Virus record (IMG/VR): IMGVR_UViG_3300033143_002031
Coordinates: 62,001-126,000 of that record
Origin: a virus
DNA: 64,000 nt
Strand: one strand, 5' to 3'
The translations under genes were made by a program, and so were the position numbers. Under the pieces are notes generated by a model. It saw only the letters and a list, made by a program, of their open reading frames with translations. It made no database searches and was not told the origin of the DNA. The first letter of the stretch is position 1. Each line of letters starts with the position of its first letter. This document shows positions 15,261 to 23,697 of the stretch, in pieces.

Positions 15261-15484
15261 TGGTGAAGAAGGTGTGGTGCGTGGAGTCTTGTGTGCGGGA
15301 CCGGCGCGGGGTGCCTGCCGAGCATCGGAAGTGCGCCCTCGCTACGCAGCCCAAGGGGCCGCCAATCTACAGAGACCCCGTCAAGGTCCGCTGCGGTTTG
15401 TGGGTCGTCCTGCCGGGGCCATTCCTACGCGATACCTCTGATTGCCAGGACTGCCCTGACGATCCCGACGTGAGGCACCCATGA
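15260..15484 (+). CDS. Cys-rich small protein, 74 aa
   Basis: Six cysteines (VWCVESCVRDRRG ... CQDCPDDPD). Probable zinc binding; unknown function. ATGA overlap with the next gene. Confidence 0.6.
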   Translation: MVKKVWCVESCVRDRRGVPAEHRKCALATQPKGPPIYRDPVKVRCGLWVVLPGPFLRDTSDCQDCPDDPDVRHP

Positions 15485-15795
15485 CCAAAGAGGAAAAGCT
15501 CATTCTCACGGCCGTCAACCTGGCGCTCGAAGCGCACGACAGGCCCGAGCGGTTCGAGCCCCACCCTTACTTCCAGATGGTCCACTGCTTCCATGTTCGC
15601 CTGCCCCTCATGCGAGTTGCTCGCATCTGGATTGACCGAGGGTTTCGGCGGCTCGACGTCTTCGAGGAGCGGCCCCCAGGCCCCCATCAGGGCAACACCA
15701 AGACCATCGGGACCTACCGAGGCACCGGCTGGCTCCCCCAGCTATGCCAGGACGCGGTGGACGCCGTGACCTCTCCGCCCCCCGTTCCGAAGTAG
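15481..15795 (+). CDS. Hypothetical protein, 104 aa
   Basis: Last gene of the 13040 operon. Contains FEPHPYFQMVHCFHVRLPL and RGTGWLPQL. No domain recognised. Confidence 0.65.
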   Translation: MTKEEKLILTAVNLALEAHDRPERFEPHPYFQMVHCFHVRLPLMRVARIWIDRGFRRLDVFEERPPGPHQGNTKTIGTYRGTGWLPQLCQDAVDAVTSPPPVPK

Positions 15796-15829
15796 CCTGC
15801 CCGTCCGACCCCCACCCTCCCGCGAAACG

Positions 15830-15869
15830 CAAGTCCCTTTTTTGGGACCCTCACCCAACTAGTAGCGCC
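15830..15869 (+). repeat. Direct repeat DR-L flanking the GHKL ATPase gene
   Basis: About 40 bp beginning CAAGTCCCTTTTTTGG and ending CAACTAGTAGCGCC; about 90% identical to 17942-17982. The T-run after GTCCC also gives a weak terminator shape (GTCCCttttttGGGAC). Confidence 0.8.
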
Positions 15870-15883
15870 TTGCGAGTTTGCCA

Positions 15884-15936
15884 TTGACTACACTCTAGCT
15901 ATGTGGTAGACCTGGTAGATCGCCCCGCCGGGGGCG
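15884..15936 (+). promoter_or_regulatory. Class I promoter with 5' hairpin
   Basis: TTGACT (15884-15889) preceded by TTTGCCA, 17-bp spacer ending TATGTGG, TAGACC (15907-15912). Stem CGCCCC/GGGGCG (15921-15936, loop GCCG), then AAAGGAG. Confidence 0.8.
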
Positions 15937-15951
15937 CGGCAAAGGAGCACC

Positions 15952-17997
15952 ATGGGGAAGGGTATGACCTTCGGGGTGAAGGACGCTCAACTCTACGTTG
16001 ACCGTGAATTCATGGACGCGCCCCCGCATCAGTTCCTTCGGGAGCTACTGAAAAACGCCATCGAAGCGGAAGCCGATCGAGTCGAGTTCACACCTGAATG
16101 GGGGGCGGTGCGGACGGACGGTGTGTATCGACTGAAGGTGGCCGACAACGGGCGGGGTATGACCCTGGAGGAGTTGGACACGTACATGGCCTCCTTCGGA
16201 GCGAGCGCGAGAGGTGTGGATATTCGAGGAAACTTTGGGATCGGTGCGAGGATGACCCTGCTCCCGTGGAACCATGCCGGCGTCCTAGTTCTGTCCTGGT
16301 CGAAGGAGCACCCGGACGGCCTCGGCATGGTCATGAACCTCGGCAAGGAAGGGTACGAGCTACAGACTCTTGAACAATCGATCATCGGGCACGACGTGGT
16401 GTCCCTGAAAAAGCCTCGGCGCGGGGAGTGGCTGTACGAGAAATGGGCTGCCATGAAGCCGGGCCTCATCAGCAACCATGGGACAGTGGTCGTCTGCTAC
16501 GGGAACACGGGCCACGAGGACACGTTCTTTGGGCCAGCAGGGTACACGTCGGCGAAAGGTCACGGTCTGAAGTACATCGTGAAGCAGTTGAACGAGCGCT
16601 TCTTCGACATGCCCGTCAGGGTGTACGCCTCGTGTTTCTTTTTCTCGGACCGGAGCTTTTGGCCGAAGAAAAATTCTGAGGTACTGACGGCCGATACGGA
16701 AGAAGAGGAGGAAGCGCTGCGAAACCGTATCCGTCGCAGTGACGTGAAGCACACGGATAAGATCCGAGGATACCAGTTCAAGCAGGTCTACGGAGCGAAG
16801 TACTACCTCTACGAGTCACAATCGAAGGCCGAAGAGGACAAGAGCCAGACCGTGAACGGGACCGTGACGCTTTCGGACAGGACCGAAGTGACGTGGGCCT
16901 ACAAGATGGGCAACCTTCCGGACAATCACGCTTACGCGCCGGAGAGAGGGTATATCGCAGCCCTCTTCGACGGGGAGTTGTACGAGAAGAGCTACAAGCT
17001 CTCGATGTTCCGCAGCTTCGGTGTCCACCTGAAGAGTGTCGCAGAGCGCACGTACCTGATCCTGAAGCCCCCACCGAGCGCTTTCCCGGGGAGTTCCAGA
17101 AGCCGACTCGCACTGGAAAACGAGGACGGGTATGGGTCGGAGTCGCTTCCGTGGTCCCAATGGGCAGAGGAGTTCTACAACAACTTGCCGGACTTCCTCT
17201 CCGATCAACTCGCAAACCAGGCCACCATGGAGTACGACGAGAACCTGGAGAGGTGGAAGCAGAAGGTGGAAGAGATCGCGAGCGAGAAGTGCCGGCGCTA
17301 CGTTCTTCACCTGGCCAACCACGGGCCTCACTCGGCTGGAGGGGAGGAGCACGACTCGAAACCGACGGAGAGAGATGGGGTAGGTCCGACAACCGGCCTA
17401 CGATCGAATCCGAATCGTAAGTCGGTGGGTGGGGACCAGGAGCGCACGGAGGAGGTCGAGAAAGGTAAGGCAGCCCGACGTGTGATGCGGCGTGGGGAGC
17501 TACCAGATTACTCGTGGATCTTGCTCGAAGAGATGGCAGACGAGGGCAGTCGATTCCCTGCGTGCTACTTGCCCCGAAGCAAGCGGCATCCGAAGGGTCT
17601 GCTCGTCATGGCCAAAGACCATCCCATGATCGTGGCCTTCCAGAATGAGTTGCTTGAACAAGCTCGCCCTTCAGCCCAGAACGAAGTGGTCGCTATGACG
17701 CGAACGTACTTCTACCTGAAAGCTGGCTACTACATCGCCTACACCTACGGCTTGGCGCACCACCCAGGTTGGAGCCAGGGGCGGATCAAGCAAGAACTGT
17801 GGACGGAATCTGCGCTTCTGTTTGCCTTCATTCCTGATCCCGAGGCCGACCGAATCCTGAAACGGAAGCTACAGCACAAGGCCATGAAGCAGCCTGCCAA
17901 GCCTGACCTATCTGTAGTCGACCCCGATGTCAGTCCCGGCACAAGTCCCTTTTTTGAGGACCCTTCCCCAACTAGTAGCGCCCCGAATCACAGATGA
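15952..17997 (+). CDS. GHKL (Hsp90/MORC-type) ATPase
   Basis: 681 aa. N-terminal ATP-binding domain with N-box RELLKNAIEAE (residues 30-40, Asn35 for Mg), G1 VADNGRGM (63-70) and G2 RGNFGIGAR (92-100), as in histidine-kinase-like/Hsp90/MutL/MORC ATPases. The remaining 580 residues have no recognised kinase, topoisomerase or nuclease domain. The last 19 codons read through the right-hand direct repeat (GTSPFFEDPSPTSS), suggesting that the original C-terminus was replaced when the cassette was inserted or excised. A lone GHKL ATPase under its own promoter between direct repeats fits a moron; a role in inter-phage or host conflict is inference. Confidence 0.85.
   Translation: MGKGMTFGVKDAQLYVDREFMDAPPHQFLRELLKNAIEAEADRVEFTPEWGAVRTDGVYRLKVADNGRGMTLEELDTYMASFGASARGVDIRGNFGIGARMTLLPWNHAGVLVLSWSKEHPDGLGMVMNLGKEGYELQTLEQSIIGHDVVSLKKPRRGEWLYEKWAAMKPGLISNHGTVVVCYGNTGHEDTFFGPAGYTSAKGHGLKYIVKQLNERFFDMPVRVYASCFFFSDRSFWPKKNSEVLTADTEEEEEALRNRIRRSDVKHTDKIRGYQFKQVYGAKYYLYESQSKAEEDKSQTVNGTVTLSDRTEVTWAYKMGNLPDNHAYAPERGYIAALFDGELYEKSYKLSMFRSFGVHLKSVAERTYLILKPPPSAFPGSSRSRLALENEDGYGSESLPWSQWAEEFYNNLPDFLSDQLANQATMEYDENLERWKQKVEEIASEKCRRYVLHLANHGPHSAGGEEHDSKPTERDGVGPTTGLRSNPNRKSVGGDQERTEEVEKGKAARRVMRRGELPDYSWILLEEMADEGSRFPACYLPRSKRHPKGLLVMAKDHPMIVAFQNELLEQARPSAQNEVVAMTRTYFYLKAGYYIAYTYGLAHHPGWSQGRIKQELWTESALLFAFIPDPEADRILKRKLQHKAMKQPAKPDLSVVDPDVSPGTSPFFEDPSPTSSAPNHR
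17942..17982 (+). repeat. Direct repeat DR-R
   Basis: Second copy of the 15830 repeat, inside the 3' end of the GHKL gene. Confidence 0.8.
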
Positions 17998-18067
17998 CCC
18001 CTACCCTCGTTTGCGGTGAAAACGATCACACAGCAGAAGCCCACAAAGCAGAACCGCGAACTTCTGC

Positions 18068-18124
18068 TTGAGTCAATAGCAAAGTTGTGCTATATGGTAG
18101 GGACGAGTCAGGGATGTGTCCCTG
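18068..18124 (+). promoter_or_regulatory. Class I-like promoter with 5' hairpin
   Basis: TTGAGT (18068-18073), 17 bp, TATATG (18091-18096). The spacer contains GTCAATAGCAA, the reverse of the usual TTGCTATTGAC. Stem CAGGGA/TCCCTG, loop TGTG (18109-18124), then AAGGAG. Confidence 0.65.
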
Positions 18125-18136
18125 AAGGAGACCGAG

Positions 18137-18202
18137 ATGAGTGGAAACGCCCCCGAGGACCGCAAGCCGCTGCACGTGCCTCTGCGAGGTGAGGAGTCAT
18201 GA
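18137..18202 (+). CDS. Possible leader peptide, 21 aa
   Basis: ATG follows GAAGGAGACCGAG and its stop overlaps the next ATG. Hydrophilic, no similarity; supported only by ribosome site and coupling. Confidence 0.4.
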   Translation: MSGNAPEDRKPLHVPLRGEES

Positions 18203-18375
18203 GCGGAAGGAAATTCCGCATCTGGGTCGAGGTCTGCAAGGTCGACTCGGACAAGTTCCAGCGCCGGCAGTACACGGTCGAAGCTGAGACGCGCGCGAGC
18301 GCGGAGCGCCAAGCTCTCGTCATAGCCAAGGACGAGTGGGACGACGCCGTTCTCCCGCCGGAAAGGGCGCTCTGA
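18199..18375 (+). CDS. Hypothetical protein, 58 aa
   Basis: ATGA overlap upstream and TGATG downstream. Starts MSGRKFRIWVEVCKVDSD; small alpha/beta protein. Unknown. Confidence 0.6.
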   Translation: MSGRKFRIWVEVCKVDSDKFQRRQYTVEAETRASAERQALVIAKDEWDDAVLPPERAL

Positions 18376-18857
18376 TGTTCTACTGCGAGAAGTGCCGGAA
18401 TCGACACGGGTTGCTCAAGGGTGTGTCCGGATCGCGCGGCCGGTGTGAGCTATGCGGCAAGACCGCCGACTGCCACGACGTCCCCTCGTCGGCGCTGCCG
18501 CCGAAGAAGCCGCCGAAGAAGCCGCCGAAGAAGCCCGTGAGCAAGGCCGAGTCGCACGCAAGGCCGAAGCCCGAGGAGAAGCCCAAGACGACCCCTGCCG
18601 ATCCTAAGCGGTGCCAGTGCGAGCGCCCCAAGGGCAACAACTTCATGACGCTCGGAGGGACGGTGGGCCTGGCCCGCTGCCGGAATAAGCCGATCGTCAT
18701 CGCGCGCGAAAAGGCTGCCACGCACGAGGACGGGGAGGTCGGCGAGATGAGCCTCTGTCCCCACTGCATGAACAAGATGACCGAGCAGATGGGGTCGGAC
18801 TTCGCCGCCTTCCGCGCGATCGAACGCGAGGGGGAGGACAAGGGAGTCCGGCGATGA
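18375..18857 (+). CDS. Multi-zinc-site protein with KKPP repeats, 160 aa
   Basis: N-terminal ribbon (CEKCRNRHGL...CELCGKTADC), a PPKKPPKKPPKKP repeat linker (residues 42-54), then Cys clusters ending in CPHCMNKMTEQ. Likely nucleic-acid-associated; function unknown. Confidence 0.65.
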   Translation: MFYCEKCRNRHGLLKGVSGSRGRCELCGKTADCHDVPSSALPPKKPPKKPPKKPVSKAESHARPKPEEKPKTTPADPKRCQCERPKGNNFMTLGGTVGLARCRNKPIVIAREKAATHEDGEVGEMSLCPHCMNKMTEQMGSDFAAFRAIEREGEDKGVRR

Positions 18858-19126
18858 AGGTCTTCAAGTACACCCTGGTCCCCGAGAGCCGGCAGGTCGT
18901 GGAGCTACCCCGAGGGGCTACGATCCTCCGCGTCGGGGCTGATGTGGTCGTGGACGACAATCTCTGCCTCTGGGCTCTCGTGGACCCTGACGAGCGCCCC
19001 GAGATGCGGATCGTTCACATCTACGGCACCGGGCACGAGGTTGTGACCCCCGAACGCCTGCGCTACATCGGGACCGCCTTCATGAGGGCGCACTCCCTCG
19101 TGTGGCACGTCTTCGAGGAGGTCTGA
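18854..19126 (+). CDS. DUF7352-like conserved phage protein, 90 aa
   Basis: MKVFKYTLVPESRQVVELP, GATILRVGAD, LWALVDPD and YGTGHEV...YIGT...VWHVFE follow a family very common in actinobacterial phages. Function unknown. Family name from memory. Confidence 0.75.
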   Translation: MKVFKYTLVPESRQVVELPRGATILRVGADVVVDDNLCLWALVDPDERPEMRIVHIYGTGHEVVTPERLRYIGTAFMRAHSLVWHVFEEV

Positions 19127-19127
19127 G

Positions 19128-19352
19128 ATGGACGACACCGTGGAGAAGCGGCTGGTGAGAGTACGGAAGCTCATCCAAGAGGCCCACGACGCGGCAGCCG
19201 GGATACCGATCGACGCCGCGCATGAGCACAGCAAGATCACAGCGAGCGCGCTCCGGACCGCGATTCTCCCGGGTCTCGATCTGCTATCGCTGACGATCGG
19301 CGGTCTGCTCAAAGACGGGCAGCCGAAGCCGTTCGGAGACGGGCTGGTGTGA
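19128..19352 (+). CDS. Hypothetical protein, 74 aa
   Basis: GAGGTCTGAGATG context. Helical; no domain. GTGA overlap with the next gene. Confidence 0.6.
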   Translation: MDDTVEKRLVRVRKLIQEAHDAAAGIPIDAAHEHSKITASALRTAILPGLDLLSLTIGGLLKDGQPKPFGDGLV

Positions 19353-19738
19353 CCTGTCCATTCTGCCATCGCCTTCGAGGGCACAGCGTCGGCTGCCGTA
19401 TCGACGGGGCCAAGAGCTACGAGTTGGTTGACCTCATCCACGAGATGGCGGGGCTATTGGAGCGGTGGTTCCAAGCGGAAGAGTCCGGCAACACCACGGC
19501 CATGCTCGACGTGGCCGTCGCGACCCGGAAACTTCTCTACCCCCGACCCGAGGACGAGATGAAGGGCTCGCTGGCCGACGCCTGCAAGGCCCTCGACAGC
19601 GCCATCGAAGAGAGTGGCGGGGACATCACCGTGGAGGGCGCCCTGTCGGTGATGAAGGGCACGATGCAGCACGGTCCCGCGCGCGAGCGCAAGGACGTCA
19701 ACTGCGGCGACGGCTCGACGGAGGACGACGACCGATGA
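19349..19738 (+). CDS. Hypothetical protein with N-terminal Cys site, 129 aa
   Basis: GTG start. CPFCHRLRGHSVGC gives a one-zinc site; the rest is helical and acidic. Confidence 0.65.
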   Translation: MTCPFCHRLRGHSVGCRIDGAKSYELVDLIHEMAGLLERWFQAEESGNTTAMLDVAVATRKLLYPRPEDEMKGSLADACKALDSAIEESGGDITVEGALSVMKGTMQHGPARERKDVNCGDGSTEDDDR

Positions 19739-19962
19739 AAGACCTGACGATGAAGCCGGACACCTCCTACGCCGTGGTGGAACTCACCGTGGAGGTCGAG
19801 GCGCATAGCTGGGGGCCGGACTACACGATCGAGCAGGCCGTGGATCAGGCCACGCGCGAGGCCACCGACAAGCTCCGGAAGGCCCTGTCCCCGAACGGCG
19901 GCTTTCGGGTGCTCAAGGCCACAGCCGTCCGGGTCGTCTGCAACGCGAAGGGGGCACCGTGA
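19735..19962 (+). CDS. Hypothetical protein, 75 aa
   Basis: ATGA overlap on the 5' side. Ferredoxin-like beta/alpha pattern (VELTVEVEAHS...VRVVCNAKG). Unknown. Confidence 0.6.
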   Translation: MKDLTMKPDTSYAVVELTVEVEAHSWGPDYTIEQAVDQATREATDKLRKALSPNGGFRVLKATAVRVVCNAKGAP

Positions 19963-20396
19963 CCAAGCAAGCCTTCAACAGCCAGAAGTTCGTTCGCGAG
20001 TTCATGTGTCGGCAGGTGCGCGTAGATCGTCTCTTCTCTCGGGCCTTCGAGGGTGACAGCAAGCGGGGTTGGGCCTCGCACGAGGTCACACCGTTCGTCG
20101 GTTGGGTCGTCGGTGTGACCTGGCTTCAGACGGGCTGGTACGTGAGTGGGAGCTACGACGAACAGCCGCGCCTTCAGGAGAGCGGACCCCGGATGCTTGC
20201 CTACCTCGTCACCCGGTGGCCTACCATCTCACCTCACCGGGTGCCTCCGGAGGCCGTGACGGTGCTCTCAGAGCCCGTAGAGCCCTCGTTCCTGAGCGAA
20301 CCCGCGCGCAAGGCTATGGCGCGAGACTCCGCACACTTCCCGCGAGACGAGAAGGGCCAGTTCGTCAAGGGGCCGATGCTCCCGAAGGAGGGCTGA
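19959..20396 (+). CDS. Hypothetical protein, 145 aa
   Basis: GTG start coupled to the preceding stop. Contains FVGWVVGVTWLQTGWYVSG. C-terminal ARDSAHFPRDEKGQFVKGP. No domain. Confidence 0.6.
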   Translation: MTKQAFNSQKFVREFMCRQVRVDRLFSRAFEGDSKRGWASHEVTPFVGWVVGVTWLQTGWYVSGSYDEQPRLQESGPRMLAYLVTRWPTISPHRVPPEAVTVLSEPVEPSFLSEPARKAMARDSAHFPRDEKGQFVKGPMLPKEG

Positions 20397-20397
20397 G

Positions 20398-20865
20398 ATG
20401 GGTACTTCGACAGACGGGCAGATCTGCTACGGCGTCCACGTCGGCGACACGCTACCGTGGGATGACGGCGAGGACGAGGACCCCTACGACGTGGAGGGGT
20501 GGTGGCGCAAGTTCTGGGGCTTCAAGCCCTCCTTCGAGCTATTCACCCCCGAGGGCGATTGGATCGACGGCGTGGCGGCCCCGCAGGAGCAGCGCGATGC
20601 CTACAACGAGGAGACGCGGGACTGGGACAAAGCTCACCCGTTGCCCTTCGAGTTGGTCAACGCCTGCTCCGGTGATTGTCCGGAGTGGATCATCGCCCTG
20701 CCCGGCACGCTCAAGAGCGCGAGCCGAGGCTACCCCGAAAAGATCTCCGAGGGGACGATCTCGCTCGTGCACAAGGACGCTGCGCTCGAACGGTACAGGG
20801 TGTTCCTGGCAGAGTTTGAGGTCGAGGGCGAGCCGTCCTGGTACCTGTCGAGCTACTGGGGGTGA
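20398..20865 (+). CDS. Conserved phage protein of the MGTSTDGQICYG family, 155 aa
   Basis: Starts MGTSTDGQICYGVHVGD and has an acidic Trp-rich stretch (DVEGWWRKFWGF). The same opening is seen in many phage proteins of unknown function (from memory). Confidence 0.7.
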   Translation: MGTSTDGQICYGVHVGDTLPWDDGEDEDPYDVEGWWRKFWGFKPSFELFTPEGDWIDGVAAPQEQRDAYNEETRDWDKAHPLPFELVNACSGDCPEWIIALPGTLKSASRGYPEKISEGTISLVHKDAALERYRVFLAEFEVEGEPSWYLSSYWG

Positions 20866-20868
20866 ATC

Positions 20869-21141
20869 GTGAGTGAGTACCCGGAACACGCGAAGCTGAG
20901 AGACGTCAAGTACCAATCGCAGAAGATCGGCGAGTTCATCGAATGGCTTGGAGAGCAGAGCATGGCTGTCTGCCACTTCGACGGCAGCCTCAACCACTCC
21001 AACTACTGGCCAGCGAACGAGCCGATCAACAAGCTCCTCGCCCGCTTCTTCGGGATCGACCTGGACAAGCTGGAGGACGAGAAGACAGCGATGCTCGACG
21101 CACAGCGAGTCCTCAACGTGAAGGCGGCGAAGGGGCGATGA
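20869..21141 (+). CDS. Conserved phage protein, 90 aa
   Basis: GTG start. Pattern YPEHAKLRDVKYQSQKIGEF, IEWL, LLARFFGIDLDKLEDEK is typical of a widespread phage family of unknown function. Confidence 0.7.
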   Translation: MSEYPEHAKLRDVKYQSQKIGEFIEWLGEQSMAVCHFDGSLNHSNYWPANEPINKLLARFFGIDLDKLEDEKTAMLDAQRVLNVKAAKGR

Positions 21142-21353
21142 AGTACCTCGTCCAACGCGCCGAAGGTCTCTGCCCGGACTGCGATCGGCCGATCTACCAT
21201 CTCTTCGAGAGGTCGGCGGACTGGCCCGCACCTCAGTTCTACATCTGCTTCCGCTGCCGGTACGTCGGGCACATTGGCCACGAGCGCCTGGAGGTGCCCG
21301 AGCCTGACGTGATCGCACGCAACCCGAAGCAGGTAGACCAGGGGGGTAGCTGA
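21138..21353 (+). CDS. Zinc-ribbon protein, 71 aa
   Basis: ATGA overlap. CPDCDRPIYHLF and CFRCRYVGHIGH form a CxxC...CxxC ribbon. Confidence 0.65.
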   Translation: MKYLVQRAEGLCPDCDRPIYHLFERSADWPAPQFYICFRCRYVGHIGHERLEVPEPDVIARNPKQVDQGGS

Positions 21354-21571
21354 TGCCGACCTCGACTGATGTCCTCCTCGTGTGCCCGACCCACGGGAGC
21401 GACCCAGTGCCCTTCGAGATCGACGGAACCAAGTTCTGCTCTCGCTGCCTGGCGCACTACCTCAAGCGGTTTCTCTGGGGCAAGGTTCACGTCATGGAGA
21501 TGAGGCAGGTCGAGAAGACCTACGGCGGGGAGCCTACTGAGGTGCCTCCGGCTGGGACGAAAAAAGTCTGA
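21353..21571 (+). CDS. Small Cys protein, 72 aa
   Basis: TGATG coupling. CPTHGSDPVPFEIDGTKFCS then CSRCLAHYL: likely one zinc site. Unknown. Confidence 0.6.
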   Translation: MPTSTDVLLVCPTHGSDPVPFEIDGTKFCSRCLAHYLKRFLWGKVHVMEMRQVEKTYGGEPTEVPPAGTKKV

Positions 21572-21572
21572 A

Positions 21573-21809
21573 ATGGTCTACCGAACGCCAGGGAGACAGC
21601 CCGTGTTGAAGGAGTACGAGTTCAAGCTCACCCGCGAGGAAGCGATCGAGGCGATTTCTTTCTGGCTCCGAGAGGAGCGAGGGGCGGCGGTCACCCCAGA
21701 TGACGCTACAGACGCGCGACACACTCGCGTCGTGGTGGACAGTCGCCTCGTCGTAAAGGACCAGCCGCTTCGCATCACGTGGAGCGTGCTCGAAGGAAAG
21801 GAGCCGTAG
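21573..21809 (+). CDS. Hypothetical protein, 78 aa (start uncertain)
   Basis: ATG 21573 lacks a good ribosome site; GTG 21603 has CAGGGAGA upstream and may be the true start (68 aa). Contains KLTREEAIEAISFWLREERG. Confidence 0.55.
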   Translation: MVYRTPGRQPVLKEYEFKLTREEAIEAISFWLREERGAAVTPDDATDARHTRVVVDSRLVVKDQPLRITWSVLEGKEP

Positions 21810-21811
21810 CC

Positions 21812-22126
21812 ATGGGGTTTGACGCGAACGTAGAGATCCGAGGCATCCGACCGCCGGACGCGGAGTGGAAGCAAATGAAGGCCGTGTGGGACTCCTGCGT
21901 GGATGCCGGCATCGAGGTGCCAGAGCCGGTCGCAAACTACTTCGGGGACGACGGCCCGCACGAGGAGGGGCTCTGTGTCGAGGTCGAACCTGAGATCTGC
22001 CACAACGACGATGAGTGCATGACCCTCAACATTCGTCGCCAGGTGGGCAGCTACATGCTCATCGACATGGCGAACCTGCCGGCGAACATCACGCACTTGA
22101 AGGTGTGGTTGGCGACGAGCTACTGA
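21812..22126 (+). CDS. Phage protein of the MGFDANVEI family, 104 aa
   Basis: AAGGAG precedes ATG 21812. Opening MGFDANVEIRGIRPPD recurs in small phage proteins of unknown role. TGATG coupling to the next gene. Confidence 0.65.
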   Translation: MGFDANVEIRGIRPPDAEWKQMKAVWDSCVDAGIEVPEPVANYFGDDGPHEEGLCVEVEPEICHNDDECMTLNIRRQVGSYMLIDMANLPANITHLKVWLATSY

Positions 22127-22584
22127 TGGCTGACATGCCTCCCAGCCTCTTCGCACTGGTAGACACCGAGTGCATGGACCCGGAGCGTCGGAAGGAACTT
22201 CTGACGAGCGCGCTCTACCACGTCTGGTCCAATCTCCCGGCCCCTCATGTCGATGGCAGCGTGGACGTCGAGAAGATCAGGCGGTTCCTGGCCGACATGG
22301 TGGAGACGCGCCGCTTCTGGCTACAGGTCTACGAGGCCGTCCTGAAGCACTACGGAACGGATGCGACCTTCCAAAGCATCGCAGACGAGGTGAACAACGC
22401 AGCCCCGCCGAAGAAGAAGGCACGGCGGCCTGTCGAAGAGCGAGAGGAGCCGGAGGAAGCACCAGCGGAGGAAGCAACGTCAGAGGGCGCGACGTGCTGG
22501 CTCTGCCGAGGGGCTGGATTCGAGGCCACCTCAGAGGGCGCGACGATCGTATGCTGCGAGTGCGGCGGCTCTGGGAGGTCGTGA
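22126..22584 (+). CDS. Protein with DnaJ-type Cys motif, 152 aa
   Basis: Helical N-terminal 95 residues, acidic/basic linker with an imperfect duplication (TSEGAT twice) and paired CWLCRGAGF and CCECGGSG motifs like one DnaJ zinc centre. Confidence 0.65.
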   Translation: MADMPPSLFALVDTECMDPERRKELLTSALYHVWSNLPAPHVDGSVDVEKIRRFLADMVETRRFWLQVYEAVLKHYGTDATFQSIADEVNNAAPPKKKARRPVEEREEPEEAPAEEATSEGATCWLCRGAGFEATSEGATIVCCECGGSGRS

Positions 22585-22874
22585 TGAGCACCAGCGCTAC
22601 TCACGTATGGGACGAGTTTTCGTTCATGTTCCAGTGGGGCGAGTGCAGCGACGGCACCAAGATCAACGCCGGGTGCTGCGGGCTCTGCGGCAACACAGGC
22701 ATGATCGACACCCGTGGACACCTGCGGACACCGGACGGCGCCGATGCGGGGGGTGTCCGGGCCTACTGCATCTGCCCCAACGGGCGCTATGCGAAGCGGA
22801 GGGCGGGCCTGAAGAAGTGGGACTCGACCAAGATTGGCCACTCGATCGTGGACGCACCGGAGGCAGTGGAATGA
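22584..22874 (+). CDS. Zinc-binding phage protein, 96 aa
   Basis: CCGLCGNTGMIDT and YCICPNGRYAKRRAG follow the pattern of a common small phage family. Unknown function. Confidence 0.65.
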   Translation: MSTSATHVWDEFSFMFQWGECSDGTKINAGCCGLCGNTGMIDTRGHLRTPDGADAGGVRAYCICPNGRYAKRRAGLKKWDSTKIGHSIVDAPEAVE

Positions 22875-23266
22875 CCGACGTGAGCCCCCCGGAAATGGCC
22901 CGGGACGAAATCTTCAACGTGAACGCGAGGCGGCTGGCCCACAAGGCTCGGCGCGCTGTCGTGATGCTCGGGAAGGACCCCTCCGAAGTCGTCACCGTGG
23001 CGATCTCTGTGGACGACCCGGCCTGGACGGACCTCGCCGAGGCGCTCATGCCGGACGAGGACTGGCAACCCTACCGAGACCGGGGTGAGCTACCCCTTGC
23101 GCGGGGAACCGCCAACAAAGCGGTGCTGGAGTACGTCGCGTCCGTCGTGCCGTCGCTCGCAAAGGCCCTGTCGAATCCCGCTCCCGAGGGGCACGTCTAC
23201 GCGCTCGTGATGGCGGGCGGCGGGGCATCGGCCTACGTGGTGCCCTGGAACAAGCCGCTCAGGTGA
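22871..23266 (+). CDS. Hypothetical protein, 131 aa
   Basis: ATGA overlap. Contains EVVTVAISVDDPAWTDLAEAL and a Gly-rich strand near the C-terminus (ALVMAGGGASAYVV). Unknown. Confidence 0.65.
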   Translation: MTDVSPPEMARDEIFNVNARRLAHKARRAVVMLGKDPSEVVTVAISVDDPAWTDLAEALMPDEDWQPYRDRGELPLARGTANKAVLEYVASVVPSLAKALSNPAPEGHVYALVMAGGGASAYVVPWNKPLR

Positions 23267-23325
23267 GCCCCGCGCGGTGGTGGAACTGGGTAGAGAGACT
23301 GATCGACTGGATCAAAGGGGACTGA
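23263..23325 (+). CDS. Possible Trp-rich microprotein, 20 aa
   Basis: GTGA start overlapping the previous stop, 20 codons with four tryptophans (RWWNWVERLIDWIKG) forming an amphipathic helix. Supported only by coupling and composition. Confidence 0.35.
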   Translation: MSPARWWNWVERLIDWIKGD

Positions 23326-23328
23326 CGC

Positions 23329-23697
23329 ATGTACCGACACTCAGAGGCTCTGACGGGCGTGGCGAACGCGCTCTCAGAGATTGCCAAGAAGACCGAGGAC
23401 GAGGGTCCGGCCGAGGAATTGAAGATGCTCGCCCAGCAGGTCGGCGAACTGCAAGGCTACTGGCACAATGACGAGGACGCCGCCGAGTTAGGGCGCCACG
23501 GGAAGCGAGTTCCCCAGAAGACGGAGCACAGGCTCGCGCTCTTCGGCACTGGCCGAGAAAATGTGACCGACGAGGCGCAGATGGCCGAGGCGCTCGACGG
23601 GCTCGCCATCGAAGGGTGGACGATCAAGCACGTCCACTGTGACCTCATGGGTAAGCCGTCGTGGCGAGTGTTACTCACGCGGCAGGTGCCAGCATGA
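23329..23697 (+). CDS. Hypothetical protein, 122 aa
   Basis: ATG after AAGGGGACTGACGC. N-terminal helix (ANALSEIAKKTEDEG) and C-terminal GWTIKHVHCDLMGKPSWRV. Unknown. Confidence 0.65.
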   Translation: MYRHSEALTGVANALSEIAKKTEDEGPAEELKMLAQQVGELQGYWHNDEDAAELGRHGKRVPQKTEHRLALFGTGRENVTDEAQMAEALDGLAIEGWTIKHVHCDLMGKPSWRVLLTRQVPA

